Shown here piece after piece: positions 52,642 to 63,728 of a stretch of 64,000 nt of DNA (its first letter is position 1; the number at the start of each line of letters is the position of its first letter). The position numbers and the translations under genes are program-made. The notes under the pieces are model-generated. The model ran no database searches. It saw only the letters and a list, made by a program, of their open reading frames with translations, and was not told the DNA's origin. The DNA is from Pachyseris speciosa (lineage: Eukaryota > Cnidaria > Anthozoa > Scleractinia > Pachyseridae), in assembly GCA_016490735.1 (NCBI GenBank), contig JAEMWC010000214.1, positions 148,501 to 212,500 on the forward strand. Reading direction: 5' to 3'.

Positions 52642-53161
52642 TTATACGCCCTCTGATTGAGTTATGTTCAAGTGGTTTTGTTTTTTGTTTCTTAAATGGC
52701 ACGCCGTTTTCGAGCTGATTTCGATAACTCCCTCGCTGGGCGATTTTTCAGCCTGCTAGGTGTTAGATTTGTGACACTCTGGCTCCCAAAAACACTAAAT
52801 TAAAGTACACGCAAGAAGACAACGCTCACGAGTGAATAATATCAATATTTCCACTCACCTTTTCCTGCCTAAGCCCGCACCAGCAACCATGAGGTCAATG
52901 TGGTCATGATCCTCCTGATGTGATTGGTTTAGAAAAAAATTCCGCGATGCCATTGGCTAACTCGAAAACAATGACCGATGATGTCACTCTTACATTACCT
53001 TATGCTAACTTTTTTCATTCGAGATTTCGTCTCCCTGTACCAAAATCAACTCGCACACACGGCTTTATAATGCTGCCGCCTCGTCACCCTCGCGTCCTCG
53101 CGAGGGTGACTCATTGGCAATTATTTTGACATCCCTACTACACATTCAGCGTAGTGTTTAA

Positions 53162-53436
53162 GAGAATAGTCCAGTTTCTAGTTTGCCATGACCGTGGAAT
53201 AAAAGCACTGAGAACGCATTTGTACAGGGTTAGCCTCGACCTTAAGTAAAATATTCATAAATACCGTTGGGAAGGTGCCTAAAATTTCAAAATGAAACAA
53301 TAGACAGAGCTGTAAACAGGTCATCTTCTCACTTGAATTTCTGAATATTTTACTTTAGGTCGAGGCTAACCCTGTGATAATGTGTTCTCAGTGCTTTTGT
53401 TCAGCGGTCATGGCGAACTCGAAACTGGACTATTCC
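53162..53436. mobile_element. palindromic MITE
   Basis: Begins GAATAGTCCAGTTTCTAGTT and ends with its near complement. GTTAGCCTCGACCTTAAGTA is mirrored in the second arm. Confidence 0.75.
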
Positions 53437-54578
53437 ACTTGATTGTTTTGCTTGCTTCATTACATGCTTTCTTTTGTATTTGCATGTAAAATCAACGGAG
53501 GATTTACAAATTGCGCAACTCGAGTCTTTCTCTCGTATTATCTTTACCAGGCAAAAGCGATTTTCGATGTTGCAGTGTTCTACTACAGCTATAGGGGAAT
53601 CCTTGTTTACAATATTTACCTCATTAGCATGAACGATTCAGTTTCTGATGGAGCTACAAAGAAATCAGTTCTGAATATTGAAAGGACATAGTATGAATAA
53701 CTCTGCCAATGAATTTGAGCCTCATGTATTGAATACTTTTTGTGCAACGCGGGTTTAAAACTCAAAATTTTGCAAAGAATGTATGAGCTCATTAATGCTT
53801 TTGCCACCCAGAAATTTTGCAGTTTTTGGAAGACAATATCTCCTTGAATACTTCATCTAAAGGGCTAAAAATTTCAAAATGTATTAAATTTCACTAGCTC
53901 TTTAGCTGCCTGGAGTCAAATCACATCTAACATGTTTCCTTCTGTAAGCAAAGCCGTATGCAAATGAGCAAAAATGTAAACAATAACGTAAGCATGAATC
54001 CCCCTATTAGCGATGCAAAGAACTATAAGTTAAACTCCATCATGGTGGAAAGTAAACCCTGTCTAGCCTCTGGGGCTTTACACAAAACCATCATACAGCA
54101 CGAATGTAACGGTTTAGTAGACAATCAGAAATAAAAAGAGGGGTATTGACTAAATACCGTACAGTTTAACAACTCTAGTAAACTTAACGCCAAGTGAAAT
54201 TCTCCCAAAAACTACTTCTGTAGTTGTGTGTGTAGTATCTGGTATGAATGTGAAAATAAACAGCACTAATCTATACAACGGACTAACTACCTAAACACTT
54301 CTAGACTCCATTTCAAAGAGATAACAAGTTTATTACATTTCTGGTTAATATTTACATTTATGGTGAGTCAGATTATTACATTTATGGTTAAAATTCTCTT
54401 AACCATAAATTTATTGAAATTAATTTTGTCCATAGTAGCAATTGAGTGATGACGGTCATTAAAGCGAGTGCGGCCACAACACTACTAGAACAGAGACCTG
54501 AAAAAAAATTCAGGCTTGAATGGAGTCAAATCACATCTAACATGGCTTTGTTGATGTTTATTATATTTGAAGGGCTCG

Positions 54579-54891
54579 GGGCATAACCATCCTATGTCGA
54601 ATTTTGAGTCGTTTTTCGATTTTGCTTGGATTTGTCTGAATTTCTGCATGTGAACTGCAATTCGATGGAAACACATTGTATGGTATTTTTTTGACTGATT
54701 CATCCAGAATCCAGAAATGCATTTTTTCTTACGTACACCAAGAAACCAACCTTCCATGGGAGTGGTTTGCAAGTTGCATTACATCTTCTTTCAATCGAAT
54801 TGCAGTTTACATGCAACAATTCGGGCAAATCCAGGCAAAATCGAAAAACAACCCAAAATTCGACATAGGATGGTTATGCCCCGAGCCCTTC
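54579..54891. mobile_element. GAAGGGCT-family palindromic MITE
   Basis: GAAGGGCTCGGGGCATAACC at the left and its complement at the right. Same terminal motif as 17585 and 42282. ORFs on either strand inside it are palindrome artefacts. Nothing gene-like is visible from 54,900 to 56,020. Confidence 0.8.
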
Positions 54892-55454
54892 ATTTATGTA
54901 ATGTTTAATAAATGAGCAGGAGTGTTTTATCAAGTTTAAAACACGAGGCGCAGCCGAGTGTTTTAGGACTTGATAAAACACGAATTGCGAATTTATTGAA
55001 CGGCTTAATAAGCGATACTGTGCATCTACCCATTCTTACACTAAAATTTAGATTTTTGGGCTATTTTCGCCCAGAAAATCGGATGTAAAATTTAGCCGTG
55101 TCTTTATCAGATGTCAAAATGTATTTCTTTTGTATTTCCTTCATGAATTATTAATAAGCTTTTTAAGGTGAGTATTACATTTATTGTTGTTAATATATAT
55201 ATTTAGAAAACATGTATATTTAGCCAAGCCTAAAAGCGGAGCTCCATGATTATTATTTTTTTACTGTCATAGAGAACTTCGAATGGCTTTTTGTGTCCAA
55301 AACATTGAGCAGCAGCAGACGAACTATTCGATAGCAACCGTTTGAAAAAAAAACAAAAACATTCTTTAGTCCAAACTACTTTCAGATGAAAGCGTCAAGG
55401 AATTCAAATCGGAAAAAAAAATACAATAACTATAACACAACATTGCAAGACCCC

Positions 55455-55472
55455 GGGGGGGGGGGGGGGGGG
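55455..55472. repeat. G18 homopolymer
   Basis: Eighteen consecutive G. Length is likely to be unreliable. Confidence 0.95.
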
Positions 55473-56092
55473 CAAGACCGGGGAAAACAAGTCGTAAATG
55501 CAATTAAGATTACAGCGCAGACGAGTTCTGAGACTAAAACTAGAAGCCGCATAACCGAGTTATAAAGCGTTTAAAATAATTCTTTTGACATCATGAAATG
55601 ATGTTTCTTACAAGAAAATAAACTTTACTAACTTCCTCAGCAACATTTTTATCTAAAATCACTCTAAAGTAGGGAACAAAAGAAGAATATTGTAGCCGGC
55701 GCAACTGTCAAAGTAGCCAGCAATATCGCCGTTCGCCAGCGCTTTTTGACAACCCTGAAATTATTTTTTTACGCAACTACCTGTCTTCATACTTGGATCA
55801 AAATGATATTACAATTCAAATGTCCCACCATATATTTCTTTTTCACCCAGCAATTAAATATTAGATTGTTTCTTTACTGACACTGAGCAACTTCGAATGG
55901 CTTTCCCTGGGCCAATTTTATGTCCAAACATTTAGCAGCAGCAGGGAAAACGCAGAGTTTTACCATCCCGATGAATTATTCGATACCAAACGTTCAGAAA
56001 AGAAAGAAAGAAACATTCTGAGTAGTATAGGAGTTGGGTGAGCTAGCACACAACGACTATACTTCTTTCCATTTGATGGCTAACCAAATTTT

Positions 56093-56308
56093 GGCAATCT
56101 ATATATTAATTTTTTTGTCATACAAATTGACAATTTATTGTTAAAACAGTATTAACAATAAATTGGCAATCTATATATTATTTTTTTTGTCATACAAATT
56201 GACAATTTATTGTTAAAACAGTATTAACAATAAATTGGCAATCTATATATTAATTTTTTTGTCATACAAATTGACAATTTATTGTTAAAACAGTATTTAC
56301 CGAGAAAC
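56093..56308. repeat. three tandem copies of a 72-bp unit in the P2 terminal region
   Basis: GGCAATCTATATATTA recurs at 56093, 56165 and 56237. A larger direct repeat (GAGCTAGCACACAA... through GGCAATCTATATATT) links 56038 and 56428. Confidence 0.9.
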
Positions 56309-56871
56309 GGCTAAATTCAATAGTTTTAGCAATAAAGGGTATTAATCAACAGTATTTACCGAGAAACGGCTATTTTCACTACTTATTACCCAATTAACAT
56401 TTTCAATATCATTTTAAACGCACTTGAGCTAGCACACAAGTACTATACTTCTTTGCATTTGATGGCTAACCAAATTTTGGCAATCTATATATTTTTTAAA
56501 ATGTTTAACTTTCTTGGAAAAATAGTGATTAGGCTGACGGGACCATTCTATGGTAAATCAAAAATAGAAAACTATGTATTTTCAATTTTACTGAATATTT
56601 CAATAAGCACTTCAACCCCTATGCGTGACTTTCTCGGAAAAACAGGGAAACCCCCTGTTAAATGAGTCATCGCTAATAGTTATTGTTTCAGATCATGAGA
56701 CGGTCGTATGATTATAAATTCTTAAAGTAAAATTTACTGACAATTTTTACTTAAAAAGTTTATGCTAAAGTTTGTTATTTAAACCGTATTCCCTGAGAAA
56801 CGGCTAATTTCAATATCCTGAGTGAGAGACACAAAGACACTTAAAGATTTGTCACTATAGTATATTGTAGG

Positions 56872-57003
56872 ATGTTTGAGAAGAAGAATGTCCGCGCCTT
56901 GGAAAAGCGCAATGAAAATAAGGTTAATCGCCAAAGTTTAAATGAGACTGAGATGCGCCAAAACCAGGTTCTCGGTCTTGATAAGAAAAATGAAAAAAAT
57001 TAA
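56872..57003 (+). pseudogene. truncated polymerase N-terminal leader ORF
   Basis: 43 codons from ATG 56872 (MFEKKNVRALEKRNENKVNR) to TAA 57001. It matches the first 45 or so codons of the P1 polymerase (shared ENKVNR/ENQVNR and RQNQVL), including the leader before the ATG. After this the P1 polymerase continues but P2 switches to the VLTF3-like gene, which overlaps it in another frame from 56990. Confidence 0.7.
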
Positions 57004-57628
57004 TATATATAGTTCTAATATGAACGGTCAGAAAAATATTATAGTAGTTAAAGATGATGAAACATGTAATTGTGATATTCATGATTATTTGAAGGATGAC
57101 GAGGAATATGAATTTATTAATTGTCCATTTTGTGAGGAAGAAATAGCAGAACACAGTGTTAAAAAGGAAGAACCATGTTGTGATGAAAAAGAAATTATTA
57201 TGACAGATAACTCAAATGTTTGCAAAAATTGTGGAAGAGTCGATGGTTATAAATATCACGAGGAATGGGTAGATTTTCATAAGAACAAGTATAAATTCAA
57301 ACGTAAAAGTATTTACCACCGCAAGTATCATATTAATAAAATTTTAGATTTTATGAAAAAATACAGTATACATATTAATTGTAATGACATTATTACAATT
57401 GAAAAAATATTCCAAGAAATTGAAATTGTTTTGCCAATTATAAATAATAATCATAAAAGAATGATAAATGTTGAATTTGTTATAAAAAAAATATTAATCT
57501 TGATGGATTATAATGAAGATTTTGAAATAAAAAGGAATAAGAAAACAATTCAGGAATATGACAATTATTGGAAACTTATTCTCAATGAAAAAAGAAAGGA
57601 AATTAAGGATATTGAATATAGAAAATAA
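56990..57628 (+). CDS. VLTF3-like zinc-ribbon factor (P2 left copy)
   Basis: Intact ORF of 212 residues from ATG 56990 (MKKINIYSSNMNGQKN); a second ATG 10 codons on is also possible. Landmarks as in P1: INCPFCEEEIAEHSVKKEEP, CCDEKEI, VCKNCGRVDGYKYHEEWVDF, FKRKSIYHRKYHINKIL and IQEYDNYWKLIL. It converges with the membrane protein gene, whose stop lies adjacent at 57629. Likely DNA-binding late transcription factor. Confidence 0.6.
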   Translation: MKKINIYSSNMNGQKNIIVVKDDETCNCDIHDYLKDDEEYEFINCPFCEEEIAEHSVKKEEPCCDEKEIIMTDNSNVCKNCGRVDGYKYHEEWVDFHKNKYKFKRKSIYHRKYHINKILDFMKKYSIHINCNDIITIEKIFQEIEIVLPIINNNHKRMINVEFVIKKILILMDYNEDFEIKRNKKTIQEYDNYWKLILNEKRKEIKDIEYRK

Positions 57629-58123
57629 TTATTTCGGAATTTCTTCAACAAAGTATTTATCATATTTTAATAAAAATCGGTCGATTACGGGCGAATTATC
57701 AACTATGAAATCGTCAATTTTTGTCATAGGTAAATTATTTGGATCATAATTCCCTGATCTTAACATATTTTTAATCGAATTTAAAAGATGTTGGTATGTT
57801 TGAAATGCATACACACATTGTTGTATTTTTAAATCTAAATTTTGATGTTGCATATAACCTTGTATTAAAAGGGCTCCAGAAGAGACTGCTACAATAGCTA
57901 TGCCACCTGTTGCAATTGAAGCAGCCAGTCCCCCAGATGCAAATATTACAGATAAACTATTCCCAAGTATCTTAATTTTTTTGAATCTTTTCAAAGCTCT
58001 TTTATAAGCCCAACATTTTCTGTGATAGGTTTTATAATAACTTTTTAATTCATCAACTTGTTCTTTTGTTAGTTTTGAGGATACATGGTTCCATCCGAAT
58101 ATGCTTTGACGATGGGTTGTCAT
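57629..58123 (-). CDS. conserved Polinton membrane protein (P2 left copy)
   Basis: 164 residues, intact, from MTTHRQSIFGWNHVSSKLTK. The hydrophobic Gly/Ala/Ile segment (VIFASGGLAASIATGGIAIV) is stronger than in P1. Near-identical to the right copy at 63234-63728, differing for example at RSGN/RLGN. Confidence 0.65.
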   Translation of the reverse strand: MTTHRQSIFGWNHVSSKLTKEQVDELKSYYKTYHRKCWAYKRALKRFKKIKILGNSLSVIFASGGLAASIATGGIAIVAVSSGALLIQGYMQHQNLDLKIQQCVYAFQTYQHLLNSIKNMLRSGNYDPNNLPMTKIDDFIVDNSPVIDRFLLKYDKYFVEEIPK

Positions 58124-58132
58124 ATAAATATA

Positions 58133-58564
58133 TTATATAATTATTCTTTTGCAAATACAATAAAATAGTCCAGAAATCTGACCACATAATGCAGATTTTT
58201 TCATTAGTCTCGGTGTAATATTTTCTGGAATGGCATAAGTACCCCTATATCCTCGGTCTAATAAATAACGATCATAGAATCGTCCAAAAGCATCATGCAT
58301 AATACTATGTGAGTGTAATATATTAATCCAACCAAGTGTTCTTTCCAAAACCCTTGTAATACATCCATTACCGGAACCAATGAGTCCTATTTCATAATCG
58401 TGTAAATATAAAATATTGTTTATTGGAAGTTTTGTTTTAAAATGTTTGAAATACAAATATTGGTATACCAGGCATGATTTTAATATCGCGTCATTAATGT
58501 GAATATGTTGTTGTTTGGTTTGATCGAAAAGATGGCTCACGTATTTGATTATATCTTGTATCAT
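58133..58564 (-). CDS. HDAFGR-family protein (P2 left copy)
   Basis: 143 residues, intact, starting MIQDIIKYVSHLFDQ. It has IGLIGSGNGCITRV and SIMHDAFGRFYDRY. The right copy has GPGNGC, as P1 does, so the Ser is a left-arm change. Same 9-nt spacing to the membrane gene as in P1. Confidence 0.65.
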   Translation of the reverse strand: MIQDIIKYVSHLFDQTKQQHIHINDAILKSCLVYQYLYFKHFKTKLPINNILYLHDYEIGLIGSGNGCITRVLERTLGWINILHSHSIMHDAFGRFYDRYLLDRGYRGTYAIPENITPRLMKKSALCGQISGLFYCICKRIII

Positions 58565-58580
58565 ATAATAGTTATTTATA

Positions 58581-59917
58581 TTAATTCATGACTACTTCTA
58601 ATGTAAATGTGATGTCAAATGCTTTATCATTTGGGTGAGAATAATCAATTATAAAAGAGCATCTCGATAATGATTTGTTGACGTTAACCGTTGTGATGTT
58701 TCTACTCAAAGAAGATTGTCTGTGTTCAAAAATTGTTGCTGGAAATGGTAATAATCCACTCCCTTCATTCTTTTTCTTGAAGTATAATATTCCGGGTTTT
58801 GTTCCTTGTATAATATACATTTTCTTAATATAAAAGTTATTATTATGAATAACTAAATATTCAGCGCCATTAATTAATACAGGCTTTAAAGTATTCTTAT
58901 TATGCCCTTGATTGGCTTTAACAAAGCAGTTTAAATATTGTATTTGACCAATTATTCCATTCCCATTCAAATCTAGATCACCCCCTAATTTAGGTTGATA
59001 AAGAGAAAAACCGCCTAAATCAAGAGCTTTTTCCATAATCACACCTGTAACGCTTGAACGAAATAGATTTAAACTACCATTATGAATTCTGTGGCCATTT
59101 AGATTTAAATCACCACCAAGTTTAGCCTCTTTTATTAGAAACGTGTTCATATTAATATCATTTAGCATTGTTAATAAACCGCTTTGACCATCAAACAAGT
59201 TTTTTGATTCATTTATCAAAGCATGTCCATTCAAATCTAATTCAGTTTGTAATTGTATTTTTTCATTTACAATTTTATAAGCTTCAACAAAGTCGTAAAC
59301 ACTAGATGGTACATCTACAGCTTCAAAATCAATACCATATACGACACAAGGAACTTTGTACTTGTTGGGATATGTTGAGTTAGCATTAATATGTATTGTA
59401 CAATATAAATATTCAGGTGGTGAACTTACTGAAGGTTTTTCAATCCATAATAAATATCTCGAATGATCTTCATTTCTGTTATCAAATTTTCTCTCTGTAG
59501 TTCTATGAATTGTAATTCCACCAGTTGCACTGAATGTTACACTACTAAGATTCATTCCTTCATAATCAGGAAATAGCCATTCAAGGAAAAAAGTGTATTT
59601 TCCATCTTTTATTGTATACATATTAAATCCAATTCTAGCTCTAAAAATATGATTAGCTTCTTTGTTCAAGTCTACATCAATGACCTTTTTTTGAAATTAT
59701 ATGTGGTGAACGAGGTAAATTAGTGTAACCATTAACTTTAAGACCATATTCAGTACTTACTTCATCGATGTCATTCATCAAATATTCGAAAGCATTCTTT
59801 GGATGAGAAGCGGATGAAATGTGACTTTTGCTGACGTATCCTTTTGTTACCCCGCTACTTTCCGCTACAGGGTCCTTTAAGTTTGCTAGCGTGTTGTTGT
59901 TCATATCAATATCACCC
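58581..59917 (-). pseudogene. fibre protein C-terminal half (P2 left copy)
   Basis: Reading starts in the palindrome arm end (59917) with GDIDMNNNTLANL and continues through GYVSKSHISSASHP, NGKYTFFLEWLFPDYEG, LGGDLNLNGHRIHNG and a beta-rich end to the stop at 58581. One extra base in a T/A run near 59,690 shifts the frame; the right arm has one base fewer and stays open. The N-terminal anchor and collagen part are absent. Confidence 0.75.
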
Positions 59918-61331
59918 GTCAGCAGACAAAGATGTTGCCAACAAAATTTATGTTGACCAATCCCCTTTTCTCAAATGTTCTGGGGGGCAAATGATGGGTG
60001 ATATTGATATGAACAACAACACGCTAGCAAACTTAAAGGACCCTGTAGCGGAAAGTAGCGGGGTAACAAAAGGATACGTCGGCAAAAGTCACATTTCATC
60101 CGCTTCTCATCCAAAGAATGCTTTCGAATATTTGATGAATGACATCGATGAAGTAAGTACTGAATATGGTCTTAAAGTTAATGGTTACACTAATTTACCT
60201 CGTTCACCACATATAATTTCAAAAAAGGTCATTGATGTAGACTTGAACAAAGAAGCTAATCATATTTTTAGAGCTAGAATTGGATTTAATATGTATACAA
60301 TAAAAGATGGAAAATACACTTTTTTCCTTGAATGGCTATTTCCTGATTATGAAGGAATGAATCTTAGTAGTGTAACATTCAGTGCAACTGGTGGAATTAC
60401 AATTCATAGAACTACAAGGAGGAAATTTGATAACAGAAATGAAGATCATTCGAGATATTTATTATGGATTGAAAAACCTTCAGTAAGTTCACCACCTGAA
60501 TATTTATATTGTACAATACATATTAATGCTAACTCAACATATCCCAACAAGTACAAAGTTCCTTGTGTCGTATATGGTATTGATTTTGAAGCTGTAGATG
60601 TACCATCTAGTGTTTACGACTTTGTTGAAGCTTATAAAATTGTAAATGAAAAAATACAATTACAAACTGAATTAGATTTGAATGGACATGCTTTGATAAA
60701 TGAATCAAAAAACTTGTTTGATGGTCAAAGCGGTTTATTAACAATGCTAAATGATATTAATATGAACACGTTTCTAATAAAAGAGGCTAAACTTGGTGGT
60801 GATTTAAATCTAAATGGCCACAGAATTCATAATGGTAGTTTAAATCTATTTCGTTCAAGCGTTACAGGTGTGATTATGGAAAAAGCTCTTGATTTAGGCG
60901 GTTTTTCTTTTTATCAACCTAAATTAGGGGGTGATCTAGATTTGAATGGGAATGGAATAATTGGTCAAATACAATATTTAAACTGCTTTGTTAAAGCCAA
61001 TCAAGGGCATAATAAGAATACTTTAAAGCCTGTATTAATTAATGGCGCTGAATATTTAGTTATTCATAATAATAACTTTTATATTAAGAAAATGTATATT
61101 ATACAAGGAACAAAACCCGGAATATTATACTTCAAGAAAAAGAATGAAGGGAGTGGATTATTACCATTTCCAGCAACAATTTTTGAACACAGACAATCTT
61201 CTTTGAGTAGAAACATCACAACGGTTAACGTCAACAAATCATTATCGAGATGCTATTTTATAATTGATTATTCTCACCCAAATGATAAAGCATTTGACAT
61301 CACATTTACATTAGAAGTAGTCATGAATTAA
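59918..61331 (+). CDS. fibre protein C-terminal half (P2 right copy, open)
   Basis: Open frame from the spacer (SADKDVANKIYVDQSPFLKC) through GDIDMNNNTLANL, GYVGKSHIS, NGKYT-like and LNGHRIHNG repeats to the stop at 61331. The spacer encodes one more phage-fibre-type 'ANKIYVDQ' unit missing from the left arm, so this arm retains slightly more of the gene. No proper start codon: the upstream in-frame ATG at 59844 lies inside the inverted left arm and is artefactual. Confidence 0.7.
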
Positions 61332-61609
61332 TATAAATAACTATTATATGATACAAGATATAATCAAATACGTGAGCCATCTTTTCGATCAAACCAAACA
61401 ACAACATATTCACATTAATGACGCGATATTAAAATCATGCCTGGTATACCAATATTTGTATTTCAAACATTTTAAAACAAAACTTCCAATAAACAATATT
61501 TTATATTTACACGATTATGAAATAGGACTCATTGGTCCAGGTAATGGATGTATTACAAGGGTTTTGGAAAGAACACTTGGTTGGATTAATATATTACACT
61601 CACATAGTA

Positions 61610-63058
61610 CAGGGTGTTTCAAAAGTTCGTTCCAATTTAGAGTTGTTAATTTTTTAAACAAATCAATTGTTTCTTAGAACTTTATCAATACATTGAGGTA
61701 GAGAATTTATTAAAATAGCTGCCAATAGCAATTTTAATTAGCTACTAGATGCCTTTCTTCCGATTTTCGCGCCAAGTGTGCACACGCGCTTTTTCCCGCC
61801 ATTTTTTTTTCGCGCCCTTTGTGTCCCGAATTTGTTGTTATTCTCTGATTGTTTTCCTGACCTTTCTGTTTTCTTTGTCACGAAAATGAAGTCAGACATT
61901 GTTTATGCTAGAGCTCAAGCAGCCATACTACGATCATCTGGTCATTCAGTCAAAGAAATTGCTAAATTTTTTAACAAGACAGTACGTTGGGTGAACAAGT
62001 GTACGAAAAGAGAGTGCTTCGAAGACAAACCAAGAAGCGGACGACCGTCTGTTATGACCAATGCTGCTCGAAAATCAATCGAGAAAGCGAAGTACAAACG
62101 GAACAATTCAACAAGGAAGATTGCCAAGAATCTTCAGCAGAAAAATATCGAAGTTTCGAGCATAACGGTGTGGAGATACATGACCAGGAAAGGATGGAAA
62201 GCTTTCAAGCGAAAGAAAATACCTTTGCTGAGCGAAAAGCAAAGGAAAGCCCGTTTGAGATTCGCCAAGAAACACGCGAAGCTGACAGCAGAAGATTGGG
62301 ACAACTTTTTATTTACAGATGAGTGTCCTAAATATCTTTTCCACTACCCTAATCCAAAAAACGACATCGTTTGGGGCTCGCAGGAATGTGATGTTCCTCC
62401 AGCTTTGCAAGTGAAGCAAAGTGCGAAGGTAATGGTGTGGGGTGGTATGACAGGTCATGGGCTAACAAAGTTACACATGCTACCCACAGGCCAAACCTTA
62501 ACTTCTGAGTACTACATCAACCAAATCCTTGAGAAAGAAGTGAAACCCTTGACATCAAGTCGTCAAGTGACAGGTGGCCCGATAGAGAGGAAATTGTTTA
62601 GCTCAAAGAAAGAGATGACATTCGTTCAGGATGGAGCACCGGCTCACACTTCAAAGGCAACTCAGACATGGTGTCAAAAGAATTTGCCAAACTTTATAGC
62701 CAAGGATGGCTGGCCAGCGAACTCTCCTGATCTCAATCCCATTGAGAACATCTGGAGTATTATTGACGAGACAACGTACAAAGATCCAGCTCCCAAAACG
62801 ATGAAAGAGCTGAAAAGGCGACTACGCTTTGCATGGAAAAATGTGACTCTTGACACGTTAAAGGAACTCGCACATTCTATGCCCAGGCGCTTAGAAAATG
62901 TCATTAAAAATAAAGGCAGGCATTCTGGTTACTAATAATTGAAATGATCGAATGAAAAATTGGCAAACAATAATATGCCTTATTTTTTAAATGTCACGTT
63001 TAATAAATAATGAAACGTTAGAAAAAAACAAATGGGAACGAACTTTTGAAACACCCTG
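61610..63058 (+). mobile_element. Tc1/mariner-superfamily transposon, apparently complete
   Basis: TA duplications at 61608-61609 and 63059-63060. Terminal repeats begin CAGGGTGTTTCAAAAGTTCG and end with the complement. 1,449 bp with an undamaged transposase. Confidence 0.93.
61886..62935 (+). CDS. Tc1/mariner transposase, DD37E spacing
   Basis: The frame opens at 61778, but ATG 61886 (MKSDIVYARAQAAILRSSG) gives the usual size of 349 residues and starts directly with the HTH region (HSVKEIAKFFNKTVRWVNK, then KPRSGRPSVMT and ISSITVWRYM-like second HTH). Catalytic residues: FTDECPKY (first Asp), FVQDGAPAHTS (second Asp) and SPDLNPIENIW (Glu). Thirty-seven residues lie between the second Asp and the Glu. 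No stop or frameshift. It cuts and pastes its own element at TA. Confidence 0.92.
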   Translation: MKSDIVYARAQAAILRSSGHSVKEIAKFFNKTVRWVNKCTKRECFEDKPRSGRPSVMTNAARKSIEKAKYKRNNSTRKIAKNLQQKNIEVSSITVWRYMTRKGWKAFKRKKIPLLSEKQRKARLRFAKKHAKLTAEDWDNFLFTDECPKYLFHYPNPKNDIVWGSQECDVPPALQVKQSAKVMVWGGMTGHGLTKLHMLPTGQTLTSEYYINQILEKEVKPLTSSRQVTGGPIERKLFSSKKEMTFVQDGAPAHTSKATQTWCQKNLPNFIAKDGWPANSPDLNPIENIWSIIDETTYKDPAPKTMKELKRRLRFAWKNVTLDTLKELAHSMPRRLENVIKNKGRHSGY

Positions 63059-63233
63059 TATTATGCATGATGCTTTTGGACGATTCTATGATCGTTATTT
63101 ATTAGACCGAGGATATACTTATACCATTCCAGAAAATATTACACCGAGACTAATGAAAAAATCTGCATTATGTGGTCAGATTTCTGGACTATTTTATTGT
63201 ATTTGCAAAATAATAATTATATAATATATTTAT

Positions 63234-63728
63234 ATGACAACCCATCGTCAAAGCATATTCGGATGGAACCATGTATCCTCAAAACTAACAAAAGAACAAG
63301 TTGATGAATTAAAAAGTTATTATAAAACCTATCACAGAAAATGTTGGGCTTATAAAAGAGCTTTGAAAAGATTCAAAAAAATTAAGATACTTGGGAATAG
63401 TTTATCTGTAATATTTGCATCTGGGGGACTGGCTGCTTCAATTGCAACAGGTGGCATAGCTATTGTAGCAGTCTCTTCTGGAGCCCTTTTAATACAAGGT
63501 TATATGCAACATCAAAATTTAGATTTAAAAATACAACAATGTGTGTATGCATTTCAAACATACCAACATCTTTTAAATTCGATTAAAAATATGTTAAGAT
63601 TAGGGAATTATGATCCAAATAATTTACCTATGACAAAAATTGACGATTTCATAGTTGATAATTCGCCCGTAATTGACCGATTTTTATTAAAATATGATAA
63701 ATACTTTGTTGAAGAAATTCCTAAATAA
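63234..63728 (+). CDS. conserved Polinton membrane protein (P2 right copy)
   Basis: Intact 164 residues, almost identical to 57629-58123, with the same hydrophobic Gly/Ala segment and a polar C-terminus (VEEIPK). Nine nt after the HDAFGR gene stop. Confidence 0.65.
   Translation: MTTHRQSIFGWNHVSSKLTKEQVDELKSYYKTYHRKCWAYKRALKRFKKIKILGNSLSVIFASGGLAASIATGGIAIVAVSSGALLIQGYMQHQNLDLKIQQCVYAFQTYQHLLNSIKNMLRLGNYDPNNLPMTKIDDFIVDNSPVIDRFLLKYDKYFVEEIPK

Larger units (their letters stand above)
51200..54400. mobile_element. inverted-repeat pair spanning 3.2 kb (non-coding)
   Basis: About 200 bp at 51200-51420 (CATAAATGTAATAA iterations, then ACTTGTTATCTCTTCGAAAT) return inverted at 54180-54400. They could be ends of one large element, or two copies of a smaller one. 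The interior holds other MITEs and no recognised gene. Confidence 0.5.
61348..63224 (+). pseudogene. HDAFGR-family protein (P2 right copy), split by a mariner-type element
   Basis: First part 61348-61607 (MIQDIIKYVSHLFDQ..., with GPGNGC). The gene resumes at 63061 with MHDAFGRFYDRY to the stop at 63224. The intervening 1,449 bp plus duplicated TA is a Tc1/mariner element. Confidence 0.85.

Noticed and set aside
59844..59917. N-terminal 25 residues of the long plus-strand fibre ORF
   Set aside because: This stretch is the antisense of the left palindrome arm. Genuine fibre sequence begins at the spacer (59918).
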